Source of the DNA: Cheilinus undulatus
Taxonomy: Eukaryota; Chordata; Actinopteri; Labriformes; Labridae
Reading direction: 5' to 3'
DNA: 64,000 nt
NCBI RefSeq assembly: GCF_018320785.1
Contig: NC_054867.1
Span: 26,291,855-26,355,854 of the forward strand
Under the pieces are notes generated by a model. That model was not told where the DNA came from. It did not search any database and saw only the letters and a program-made list of their open reading frames with translations. Below, piece after piece: positions 10,944-22,800 of this stretch (position 1 is its first letter; each line of letters begins with the position of its first letter). A program made the translations under genes and the position numbers.

Positions 10944-13900
10944 TCAGAGTAGAGAGTCATCTGTGCATCCTCCCTCAAGGCCGTAGCGGAACTCCTGCAG
11001 GTTGGAAACCCCGTAAAAGTGGATAAACGCTGCGGCTACCACCAGCACATGGAAAATCTGATGAGAATGGAACTAGAAGGAGAAAAAACAGTTATGATGG
11101 TAAATGTTGTAAGCATCACTTAAGTCAGTTTAGCACTTTTAAAATGCCACTTATCAAATAAGGAGTAATGATTGAGTAATTCTCTGTTAGCGTGTTTGTA
11201 ACATCAAATTTCAACATGATAAAAGGACACTCTTTCTTCTATAGAGACTTGCACCATTAGAAAACAGTGGCTTATGAATGATCATTCAAATTTTAATATC
11301 TCTAATATTTGTTCAGACTGTATATTACTCAGAGCCTGTGGGACGACTTTCTTTTGGCACCTATTGTAATTCTTGGCAAAAAAATGACTGATGTCTTGTT
11401 TGTATGAAGATGGCCATTAATATTTTATACCTTATCTAATTCTTCCTGGATTTAGGCAACTTGTCACCTTTTTAGAACGCCATTAAGTAAAACAGCTGTT
11501 TTTTAATTGAAACATAGATGTTGAATAATACATGCAAAACTAGAAGGGAGTAAAATCAAAAACACTCCGAGGCTTTTGCCAGTATGACACACATATGTTG
11601 TCTAAGAGGCAGAGATAAAGCTTTTGTATTGCAGAAGACACTCCTTCACCACAGACTGATTCAATTAGTAATCTGTTTTTGTTGATTCTTCTCTTTGCAT
11701 TTGAGCCTTTTTATGTAAACAAAGCTACCCTGCCTTAAAAACACACATTACATCCTGAGGTGATCACCTGATTTTCTTCGGTTTTCTAAAGGAATGTAAA
11801 CCTATTGAATACTCACCCAGATGTCACACTTTCCAGGAAAATAGCGTTCAGGAATTCTGGCTGCATACAGGCCAGCACCAGTGATATACATGGCCCCCAT
11901 CAGGTAGAACCAACCCATCTGTCCCACCGTGGTGGCCTTCACAAAGCCCTCCTCGATGGTGAAGTGCATGGTGGGGACAATGCCGCTTAGACCAAGACCC
12001 ATGAACACACCTACGAAAAGCAAGGACCTCAGTTAGTTTGTTTTTATAAATCCCAAGACAAGAAGCCGTGTGATCATCAGAAAATAACTCAAAATGCAAA
12101 CAAAGCTTTACAGATGTGAGATTAAGCAACAGTTATAATCCAAAGCAAACAACTGCACAAAGTTAAATGACAACAGCATAAAAAAATCCACCTGCTCTTG
12201 TAGGTCTGTGACGAGGTGTAGAGAACCGGTCCCACTGGGCCACTATGATGGCGGCAATGCCAAGGACACATACAATGGTGAGGTAGATAAGTCGAGGCTG
12301 AGGGGAGCAGTAAAAGGAGTAGTACAGCCAGGGCACAAAGGAGCCCATGATCAGGAGGGCAATGCCCGAGTAGTCAAGTCTGAAGAGAGAAGGTGGCACA
12401 GAAACAACCGGTAGATGAAGATCTGGGACACGTACTCTATTGTCATAACTCCAAACACCAGAAGTTTATTCAATAGTTGCCCACCTATGAGCTCTGCTTA
12501 TCTCCTTTTGAGTGATCACTGTTGATTGGGATAAGAAAACTCTGAGATGCATGTTATCTCTGACTTAGGCTGTTTCAAATCAAAATTTTAAACTTATTTA
12601 TTCTGGATGCCTTTTACTACCAAGTAGTGTGGGTACACGTTTATCCTTTAAGTCTGTATTTATTAATGCTTTTATTTTTTTGTTTTATGGTTTTGTTTTG
12701 AGCTGTGTGTTTTTAATGCTACTTGATTTTTTGTAAAGCGCTTTGGTCACCTTTGGGGTGTTTTAGAGGGCTTTATAAATAAAATAAATTTACATTTTAC
12801 ACATATTATTTCTCAAGATTTTTTTTCTTTTAATATTTTGCAAAAACGTCATGAGTACAGGTGACAATATTCCGTTTAGACTGCAGACGTGGTGGAGCTA
12901 AAATAAGACTCCGATCCCTATTAAACATTTTATTAGTTGGATTTTTTTCTTTCTATTTTCTAAGAGATTTTTTATTAAATACAAACACCACTGCTGCGAT
13001 TTCTTGAAAAATATTGCACTGTAATCTTATGAACTGATCCTATGTCATTTTTTTGCTAATACATAGCCTGTTATTGCAGAAGTTAATGCACTGGGCACAG
13101 CAGAATGTGGCCCATACCAATTTGAATAAAAAAAAAAAAACCCAGAAATTTACTAATTTTGCTATTTGTAGTTTTGTCCAAAACAATGCACAGAGATAGA
13201 CAGATGTTCATGGGGTTAGGGACCTTGACCACACTGGTGCTGATTGCACCCTGACTGGGTTTTCTAACCCCTGATCTCATGTACCAAAGTCAGTGATGTA
13301 AATCACTGAGCTATCAAGCCACTAAAAAGTATCAAAAGTTTTAGATCAACGACCCATTAATCTGATTTTTGCTATATTTTCCAATAAATTATGCAATGTA
13401 TAAGAAAGTACTTTAATATGTAATCTATATTGACTTATTGTATGTATCATTATAAGTATTGTGTTGTTCTAGCCATTACCCCACCCTATACTTTATCAGT
13501 GTGTTTGAGTCTGTAGTTTAAAAATCAGAACTATTCATTTGAAGAAACACTAGCACGCTGAGTAAAAGCACAGCTTTACCAACAAAACAGATCTGTACAA
13601 AGTCTTTTACCCTGACTCATTCACCTCCAGCTGTACTTAAAAAAATTTGCAATGCAAAGGGCCAACGAAAGAAGAGAAAGGCTCAGTTTCTAGCCTGAAA
13701 GGCATTTGACATGTAAAGCCATGGGTGAGACCTTAACCTTGTGAGTGTTGACACTATTCTTCTCACTTTTCTATTTCATAATGCTGATTACTGTAGGGTC
13801 TGCATCATTTAGTCCTTCAATTATTACAGCGAATGTTTCCACCTTTGACTGCAACACACTCTCAATGGCAAGCTGGAGCTGAAAAACAGGGTTTGATGGT

Positions 13901-15892
13901 AAAAGGGCTTACTTAGAGAAGGTGCGAGACACTTTCTCAGAGTGGCAGTAGACGGTGTGAAAAAGCCAGGAGAAGCTGAGGCAGAGCACAGCTCCCAGGA
14001 AGAACATCCCAAAAACCACCTTCTCCTGCAGAGGGGCCATGAAGTACATGTTCGGCCTCAACATGGTTAGTGTGCCCAGACAGAGGAATAAGATCAGCCC
14101 TAAGGAAGAAAATAGATCAGTTTCACAAGCTGACAAGAGAGGGGACCATATCCATCTCTAAAAAAAAAATGTGTAAAATGAGCTTCTACAACTTACTCTT
14201 AACAATTTAAGGAATGAGATGTAAGGCTTATGACTCTCACCTAACAGGTGAGTCCAGATGTTTCCTGTCTCAGTGTGAATTCTAAAGATGCTCCCAAAAC
14301 AGGCCCTGAATGAGGGCATGGGAGGCCGATGTCCATGCAGGAGGTAATCGTTGTCCTTCAGCCACTCAGGCAGGACATGAAAAGGGATGACCCTCCAGCG
14401 CCCCTCCCACACCTGAAACACAAAGAAAGCTTTCACTCAGAGATGCAGTTATACTTTGAATATAGTTGTCTCTCAAACACAAAACATGGGAGGATGATGC
14501 AAAAATAATAGGAAAATAAAATTACTGTACTTTCCATGCAGATGTAGGTTGAGCTCAGTGGTTAAACCAAACATCACATGTACAAAGGCTAAAACCCTAG
14601 AAGCTTTGGGTTTGACTCACACACAGAGACATTTACAAGCTCATTCCCCCTAATTCATCCTTGTTTTTCATCTTGATAAGAGCATGAAACTTAGGGTTTT
14701 GCTCTGAATCCATGATGTTTCATGCTACTTCATCAACAAATGTCTTTTAGGTAGTTGCTGCTGTAAGCAGATACTTGTCTCCCATAGTGCCTTACTTGTT
14801 TAACCCCTTGCCACATTTGCGCTTAACTACAGCTGAATGTCCTTTAACCTCTCTGAGACACAGAGGTCTACCTGAGCAGGTTACACGTTTGAGATAAACG
14901 AAGTGTCAAGTTTCAGCTCAGTTAACCTGGCTGATGCAATATTAATGCACTGTGCTGTGTAAAGACTCTTTTTATTTTCCATCACTAATAAAAAAGCACC
15001 TGTGGACCTCAATAGCTTTGATTTCCAGTGTCCCAATTTTTAAACTGTTTAGCTTTTTTTGCCTCTGCTATTTATTCCCTGTATTCTTCATCTTGAAGCT
15101 AAATGTCCTTGAACTTACATTTTGGTTCTCCTCTTTTGTCTGTAACTTTCAGCTGCAATTTCTGTAAACTGTTACTTGAACTCGCAAATCCAAAAAAAAA
15201 AAAAAAAAATAGAAACAATCAACCACAATGGTGATAACACAGCGTAGATTTGATTGTTAAATTGATGCAGTAAAAGTGGAATCTAAAATTTAAGACTTAT
15301 AACCGGTAAAAATACGGCTTTGACGGTTATTTCACGAACTTAGATTTTTAAAAAATCTGATCAAGACTTTTTTTAAGTATGTTAAAGATACGCAGGTCAC
15401 CCTGCAGATGTGTGTTAAAATTACCAAGTGGACTGTATTGTTGTTAATGAATCAAAGATCTTTGAATGGATCAATACAAATGATAACTATACCCCTTATT
15501 TCTGCCAATACAAGTTTTGTGCTTTTATAGTTAGAAAAACAATTTTTACTTTGTGCACAAACTCCTCCATCTTCTCCATGGCGTGGTGAGCCTGAAGAGG
15601 TAAAGTCAGCACCTCTCCCACCTCATCGTCCTCCTCTTCCTCGTCAGCAAGCATTGCCGCTCCCTTTAAAGAGATCACAAAATTAACAGCGAAGCTCCTG
15701 AGCTTTAAGAACTACTGTCTGTGAATTTTTCAGAAACAGTCTCACCTCAGAATGTAAGCCTTTAGACGCTGCCTGTCGCCCCCCTCCCTCCTCCAGCAGC
15801 GGCCCCAGCTCCATCAGCTCAACATCTGGGACACGGCAGTCCTCAGAGATCCGGCAGTCTGCATCACTTGCAGACCCGTTTCGGCCTGACAT
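10944..15892 (-). CDS. adipor1: Adiponectin receptor 1
   Basis: AdipoR1 is a PAQR-family seven-helix membrane protein with an intracellular N-terminus. It binds adiponectin and has a zinc-dependent ceramidase-like site linked to AMPK and lipid signalling. There are seven coding exons: 15746-15892, 15550-15663, 14241-14412, 13913-14099, 12192-12379, 11817-12010 and 10944-11072. All junctions are GT-AG with consistent phases. The product is 376 aa against 375 in human. The variable acidic N-terminus is followed by LPLQAHHAMEKMEEFV and WEGRWRVIP, then the helices. The zinc ligands are present: H192 (SWLFHTVYCHS), with D209 in LDYSG, and H338 and H342 in the SHQIFH motif. The C-terminus reads CTDDSLL. 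The start is the ATG at 15890-15892; a GTG nine codons upstream is not used as a start. Exon 1 continues as 5' UTR to an acceptor at 15962. The near-complete match to mammalian AdipoR1, rather than AdipoR2, supports the symbol. Confidence 0.96.
12640..12795 (+). repeat. LINE 3' tail fragment in an adipor1 intron
   Basis: The T-rich sequence ends with TGTAAAGCGCTTTGG...GGCTTTATAAATAAAATAAA. This is the typical 3' UTR end of fish L2/CR1-type LINEs. No coding part is present. It lies in the intron at 12380-13912, and the rest of that intron is AT-rich with one SINE. Confidence 0.5.
13250..13322 (-). repeat. tRNA-derived SINE fragment
   Basis: Read on the minus strand it starts GGCTTGATAGCTCAGTG (box A-like) and has GGGGTTAGAAAACCC (box B-like) about 35 nt later, the spacing of a tRNA promoter. 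It cannot form a full tRNA cloverleaf, so it is called a SINE head rather than a tRNA gene. Confidence 0.5.
14541..14622 (+). repeat. tRNA-derived SINE fragment
   Basis: GGTTGAGCTCAGTGGTTAAA (box A-like) is followed by GGGTTTGACTC (box B-like) at tRNA spacing. It lies in the adipor1 intron at 14413-15549. The rest of that intron is AT-rich, with a poly(A) run near 15191-15209 and no other recognisable feature. Confidence 0.5.
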
Positions 15893-15961
15893 AGGGAGAC
15901 TACCTGATGACCCACTCACAGTCCCTGTGTTCGACTTCAGACGCTACACTTCAGTTTCCTC

Positions 15962-17252
15962 CTGAACAACCAAAATAACAAGCTATTTAACTGGTATTCC
16001 TGGGAAATGTTACCCTGGATATCGATAAATCTCAATTGACTGGACAGCTGAGAACATATTTTACAGGAAGATGCTGTTATACATGTAGAGCTTAACAAAG
16101 ACACTCATTAACCATCATAAACATGATCACTGTCACATATTGGTAAGAAGAGTTGTAAATATGTGTTAATACATGTTGTATAGCTCAAGATTAGATATGC
16201 ATTATATTTTCAGAATTAATTGGAAATAAATTGGAAATACAGTATGACTTACACTTGATATTTTTGCACTAGAATTGTACACTTCTATGAGAAAAACAAC
16301 CAAAAATCATGATAACAATGCCATTTGTTACCAACTAGTGCTGTTCTACCATACATTTTACCTTTACCAGAAAATTCCAGCCTCTGTAATGTTAGAATTT
16401 GGTTCTTTTCAGTTTATTGCTATTAAGAAAATTATTTAAATGAATTGCGCTGCTCTAGATGCATCACAATAGAGATGTTCTGCTGCATATACTGAAGGTT
16501 ATGGTAAAGGTGCCGTGCATTCAGTGTGCATTGCATTGCATTGCATGTGAATGATGTGCATGCAACTAAATAATATTTATGTTAAGATATAAAATAAGGC
16601 ACAAAGAGGTGATGTAGTAAGCACCTAAACTAAAATGGCTGTGTATTTGTGTGGGTCACATCTATAATCAGTGACATCGATCACACATTCACAACAAGAG
16701 AACAAAGAAGCGGCTCAACTTGTTTTTTTTTAAGTGTACCCTGGCATAGTTATGAGACGACAATAACACCGGGGCAATACATTACAAATGTTAAACACAA
16801 TATCGAAATAAGTAAACAGGATAATGTTGACATCACAAACAGAACCAAGTTAGTGCTGAGCAGAACCAGCAGACGGATGTTGATTAGCACAGCGTCAGTC
16901 GGAACATGGAGTACAAAATGTAAACAACCGCAACATACTGACGACCTGACGTAAATTCATCGTGTCTTTACGGTTCAATAAACATCAGTGCATTGAGACG
17001 AAATAATATTTAACATGCAGATAAATGCTGATAAGTTAGCAGGTCACCGATCGCTCATATATTAGCTAGCGTTAACGTTACCTTTGAGCTAGCTGAGCTG
17101 TCGCTAACATGAAGCTGGAGGCTCTGCTTTGTGAAATAACTCTTCAACCGAAATATAAAACTACACCTACAGAAAGCAGCATACAAAGTTAACTAGTTAA
17201 CACAATGAATGAATTTACATTTTAACAATTTAATTGAAGAGACAGAAGTTAC
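15962..17252 (-). other. adipor1: adipor1 5' UTR intron
   Basis: This intron separates the non-coding first exon from the exon with the ATG. It contains a GCATT/GCATG repeat near 16525-16563. The open frame at 16649-16954 plus has no family resemblance and is not called. CG dinucleotides are more common near 16900-17100, close to the promoter. Confidence 0.6.
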
Positions 17253-17340
17253 CTGACAAGGTAGCCGTCAAACCAGGAAGGTGAATTATTTATCGTTGTG
17301 AGAAAACACAATGCTAACCGGAAGTTGAGATCTCTACAGT
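17253..17340 (-). promoter_or_regulatory. adipor1: adipor1 non-coding first exon and core promoter
   Basis: A clear donor (TTGTCAG then gtaact) at 17253 ends a probable 5' UTR exon on the minus strand. The sequence CCGGAAGT at 17318-17325 is an ETS/GABP core motif located where initiation is expected. No TATA box is visible, as in many housekeeping promoters. The transcription start is inferred, not observed. Confidence 0.55.
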
Positions 17341-17880
17341 ACATCTAATCCGCACCCCCCCCTTCAAAATAAAATAAAATAAAACATGCGTGTAAAATGT
17401 TCTTACAAGGCTAACTTTTACTTTCTTCGGACAGATCAAGAATTATCAGCTCTTATCGTGGTGCCCTCATCTGGTAGTGGCTTTTTTTGTGGCACTGGTA
17501 GGCTCAGATACCACTGACCTGCCATAGTTCTCCCTGCTGTTGAGAGTAGTTTCCAGTGAGCTACCCGATGTGGGTCAGGTGCCACGGATTTACCCCCCGC
17601 CCCTGCTGTTTTTAGGAGCTGTTGCTAGTGACCCCATGCTACATACAGTCAGTCTTTTGTATCGTTATAATGGAAGATTTCTATCCGCTCTCTGTTGGCG
17701 AATTTATACATCATACATTTTCTTGAGACTGTTTCTCTGGCTAGTTTAAAGACACATTTCAACAATCTAATTAAATACAGACAACAGGAATATTTAAACT
17801 TTGTAACGGATCCTAATCAGGCCCTTCTCATCGCAGGGCTGCCATCTTTTTAAAGAAGAAAAAGTGTGGGCTCCTTATAA
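17341..17880. other. Intergenic between adipor1 and inava
   Basis: This stretch is upstream of adipor1 and downstream of inava. It holds a short AAAT repeat near 17370-17383 and the small open frame 17540-17749 plus, with no recognisable product. Nothing else was seen. Confidence 0.4.
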
Positions 17881-18122
17881 CAGTGGTTCTCCATTAGTTT
17901 ATCATCAGGACCAGCCTCCACCTCCTGTGTCATTAATGCATTGCCACCAAAATTACTTATAGTTCAATCATAACCAAATGTTTCAATTAAAAATTCAACA
18001 TTGTGGACTAGAAGATGGAAATAAAGATGTAATGGAACGAGGGGATGGTGGTATTTCCTTCAAAATAAAAGCAATTTCTAGACTTTTTGCCACATATTTC
18101 TCCAGGAATTTTCAAACCACTG
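17881..18122. mobile_element. hAT-like non-autonomous element, short copy
   Basis: The left end CAGTGGTTCTCCATTAG and the right end TTCAAACCACTG are short inverted hAT-type termini. The interior is related, in inverse orientation, to the element at 42051-42405: both share a block with AAAATAAAAGCA, TTTTGCCACATATTT-like and GGAACAAGAG/GGAACGAGGG stretches. No target duplication remains. The open frames across it are by-products. Confidence 0.55.
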
Positions 18123-18348
18123 AAAACGGCTTTGTGATCAGTCAGTTGAGAATCAGACTTTATAACATTTGCAAGCATGAATAGAACCAGAACCATGAAG
18201 CTGTAAAAATATTTTCAATGCAATTATTTTACCTTAGCATTTCAGCTGTAACACGTCAGAGTAATATGTGGAAAAGGGCTTTATAAACTGTAACACTGAT
18301 ATGATATCACATGCAGGTAAAGGAAACACCAAAGGGTCAAAACAACTC

Positions 18349-19830
18349 TTTATTTTCTTTGAAAGTGAAACCATTTTCACATTTTTACAGAACACATCAT
18401 TGGCTCCATCTGAACTACTACATAAATATATTAAAAAAAGTAAAAAAAGAGGCACACAAGGTTACATGATTGTTCAACAGGGCAGTCTTCAACGCTGCTG
18501 GGTTTTGGAAACTCAAGTTAATACCATTATATTACAGGTCTGGCTCACAGTTAATAACAAAAATCACTGTGAGAAACAAGACAGTATGCTGTGGCTGAAT
18601 TGGTAGAAATTTGATTTCATTTTCTTTTTTAAAAGACAAAAATGTATTGGTTTAAAAGATTAGTGTTTGGTCAAACACCTGTGCACAAATACTTTTAAAC
18701 ATCGTGTTAAAGCTGAAGACATTTAATCTCAATTTTACAACTTAATAGCTGCCAGGCATCAAGACTCTGCTTGTGTCTTAATAAGCTACTTAATAAATCA
18801 GTTTAATATCTAGTTTCACCTAAGTGATTAAATTCATTGTTAATTCAAGTTAATAAGCACAACCACACACGTATAAAAAGTTTCACAAATCTTAAACTGA
18901 AGCAGCTTCAAATTCAAAATAGTGGTGACAAAATAACATAATGAACAAAACATAAAAATAAAGGATGTGTTGCACATTTACATTATTTTACATAGAATTG
19001 ATATCCTTCAAACTGAGTGGAAAGACATGAAAGGAGCAGATTATCATCCCTTAGCACAAATACAAAAAGTAAAACTTTTTTGCCCATCCTTATTCCAATC
19101 ATTTGGCAGTGATTTTCTGATAATATAAAGCCCTGTATAATGCTGCACATGTTGTTTAGTAAGGTACCTAAAGCAGTCTACTAAACAATCAAACATGTCA
19201 GCTTTTGCAAATAAATTTTACATCATCTAACATTTACTTTAACAATTACTTTAGTGTTAGTTTCATTAGAAAAAACTGTAAAAATCCCATTACTTCTAAT
19301 GTTACTACACTGTCTACTACTATCTCTGAGCTAAAGCCTCCTCCAACCACTACTCAGATTTCTGTTTTTCAACAGCTCTGCATATTGAAAAAACCCTGTA
19401 AAAAAATGACAAAATCTCTGTGATGATGATTTGTTTATAGCCAGAGAAAATTTCCTTGTCAGCCTTGGACATCTTGTTTGCGAACACAAGTCGTAAATAA
19501 AAACAGTGCCCTTAAAAATATTTTATGACTTTCAGTTAATTCAATTTGTGACACTTGACTTGTTACTGTTAGTACAAAACACCACAAACAGCAGCTGAAC
19601 TCCAATTAACCAGTGCAATCAATTTAACTACGACTGTGTCACAGAGGTGTTAGATTGAACTGTACCGCAGCGCCTGGGGCTTCAGTTTGTCCACTTGTAC
19701 TAGACAGCGCTGCACTGTAAGAACTTCCAGGTTTATTTTAAATTCAGCCTGGTCTACCCCCACACAGGCAGGCATGTTAACAGGATGATTCTAAGTTTCA
19801 TTTAGGAAATTAAGTCCAGGGGGCATCAGG
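18349..19830 (-). other. inava: Probable inava 3' UTR
   Basis: This lies 3' of the inava stop codon at 19831-19833. AATAAA on the minus strand at 18349-18354 would end a UTR of about 1.5 kb. The sequence is AT-rich and no other gene was seen. The 3' end is inferred from the hexamer only. Confidence 0.4.
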
Positions 19831-22800
19831 TCACACTTGACTCATGTAGTGAGAGCCGTCATCCACAATCCAGTGTGTCTGAGAGTCATCTGCTGATCTC
19901 TGAAGAGTTCGTCTTTGGATAACCTGAGAGTAAAAAACATAAAAAGGAACATTAGATAAAAACATGATTAAGATGTGAGGGTTTATGATGAAATACATTT
20001 TTTTGTCTGATGCCAAGGGATCCACTATAAACTGCAATAATTACAGAAAAAACATAGTAAACATTTCCTTAACTGTACATTTATTTTGCTCCTTTCTGAT
20101 GTAAGATATTATGGACTTCACAGCTTATATCTATGATGATCTATGCTAAGTGTAATTAAATAACATACACAACTGTTTGCATCCACTTTTATCTAAAGCA
20201 CTTTGCCATTACTGTTAAAACCATCCCTGTGTTTTGTGCTGTGCCCACTTGACTTCCACAAGGGCCTTTTAGAGATGTGCTTGCTTTTAAAGATTGTCTG
20301 AAACTCGAGCAAATATGTCTGAATAATTTATATCAATAATCATACAGTGCCTATTAAAAGTATTCACCCCCTTGGATGTTTTACCCTTTTACTGATTTTA
20401 TAATAATCAATCATGATTAATATAATGTGTCCTTTTTGATAAAAAATTACAAAAAAAATCCTCCTTGATGTCAAAGTGAAAATGGATTTCTACAAAGCAA
20501 TTGCAATTAGATAAAAATATGTAAGGTAAAATAATGGACTGCATAAATATTCAACCCTCTAAAGTGACTGACCTAATCCAACAGAGGTCTAGCCACTTAG
20601 TGTTTGTAATCTTAAAATTAGTGAATTAAGGATCACCTGAGTGCAGTGAATGTGTCTTAAGTGATTGTGCTATAAAGACACCTGTGTCTGGAAGGAGCAG
20701 TCACTGGTTGACTAGTACTCCTGGTGACCATTACACCATGAAGACAAAAGAACATTCCAAGAAACTCAGAGAGAAAGGTTATTTAAAAGTCTAAGTCAGG
20801 GGATGGAGTTCAGTTAAATCCATCATCAAGATATGACACATGTATAAATCTGCCTAGGTCAGGCCATCTTTACAAACTGAGTGACCGTGCAAGAATGAGC
20901 CTAGTGAGAGAGACCATCAAGACACCTATGACTACTAAGGAGTTACAAGCTTCAGCAGCTGAGACGGGAGACTATGCATACAATAACTGTTGACTGGGTT
21001 CTTCACCAGTCAAAGCTTTATGGAAGAGTGGCAAAAAGAAAGCCACTGTTAAAAAAATTCATATCAAATCTTGACAACGGTTCACCAAAAGGCATGTGGG
21101 AGACTCCATGATAAAGTGGAATAAAGTTCTTTGGTCTGGCAAGACAAAAATGGTGCTTTTTGGCCATCAGACAAGTTGTTATGTATAGCAGACACCAAAC
21201 ACTGAAAATCACAGCAAACACACCATCCCCACTGTGAAGCACAGTGGTGGCAGCATCATGTTGTGGGGATACTTCTCAGCAGCCAGCCCCGGAAGACTTG
21301 TAAATGTGGAGAGTAAAATGAATGTGGCAAAATAGGAAAATCCTGGAGGACAATGTTATTCAGTCTGCATTCTGCAAGAGAACTACAGCTGGAGAGAAGA
21401 TTTTTCCAGCAAGCCCAAACCTCAATCCAAACATTTGTGGCTGGACTTGAAAAAGATTGTTTGCAACGATTCCCGTGCAGCCTGACAGAGCTTGAGCAGT
21501 ATTGCAGAGAAGAATAGAGTAAAATTGCAGTATCCAGATGTGCAAGCCTGACTGAGACCTATCCACACATGCTGTGATTTTAACCAAAGGTGCATCTACT
21601 AAATACTGATTTGAAGGGGAGAATATTTATGCAAACACTTATTTTACAACATGTTTTAATTCAATTAACATTACCTTGTTTTCACTTTGACATTAAAGAG
21701 TTTATTAAAATAAAAAAAAAGTTATATTGACCATGACTGATTTATAAAATCTCTCAAAAGTTCAAACATCCACGGGGGTGAACACTTTTTATAGGGATAG
21801 TAAATCCAGAGATAGTCATTTGAATAGTGTTAAAGTGAATCTCCAGCAGCTGCAACAGTACACTTTTTTGCCTTGTTTGTTTTTTTGCGTTTCTAACAAC
21901 GACCATACAGCATACTATTTCTGTAACACATTTATAACTGCTAATGCAGAGGTCAATTCTGAAAAGTGGGAAAACAATACAACAGTTTCAGGTCTTACTA
22001 ATAAATACAGCCAAATAATTGTGTAACAATAGATACTGTTTCGAATTTGACTAATGAACTGTTAGTAATGTTCGTTAGGAGATATCCATTTGGTTTTCTC
22101 TGCTTACCTGCTCATGGTAAGTAGGATTCATATAGCAGGATGACTCCCGAGAGGCCATGTTTTTAACTCTGACTGCTCCCTGCCTGTCGAGAGAACGGGA
22201 CCTTGGGGCTTTGAGTTGACTGCGCCTGTGCCAGGACTTGAGCTGCTCGCTCACTACTTGTTGTGGGAGCCCTGCAGAGCGGTAGTGTGGACGGTCCCAA
22301 TGAGCTGGGGAGGGGGAGAGCCTGACATCAGAGGGTCTCTGCACTCTCTGGTGGGCCACGGCAGTGTCTTTATAGCGATACTCATATCTGTTGGGAGGAG
22401 AGGGAGCTGGCTGGGCGTAGTAGCTCCGTGACAAGTCCAGATCAGGCGGGTACACCATTTCTTCATTGTAATAGGATTTGTGGAAACTGGGGCTGGATTG
22501 GTGCCTGGGATTATGGTAAAAGCCAGTGCGTGGGTAAACCTGAGGTCCGTAGCTGCCAACTGGGCTAGAGTGTGAGAATGCAGGCTGATACTGCTGGGAT
22601 GAACTGCAGGGAAACTCCTGACATGGTGAGCTGTTGTAAGATGTAAACGAGTGTTCAGAGTTGCTGTCCTCTGAGCCGGTAAGGTTCCCATAGTTCACTG
22701 CAGGGGGCAGAGCCTCAGGTGGTAAAGTTATTGTGTATTCTGTGAGTCGCCTCCTTGGACCTCTGGTGCGACCTCTGTCCTTTTCTAAATGAGATTCAGG

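Noticed and set aside
15893-15919. N-terminal extension of AdipoR1
   Set aside because: The upstream codon is GTG, with an ATG nine codons later giving the family length. The extension is treated as 5' UTR.
22216-22691. Open frames of 71 and 145 codons on both strands
   Set aside because: They are shadows of the large inava exon (22108-22810), whose own frame matches INAVA.
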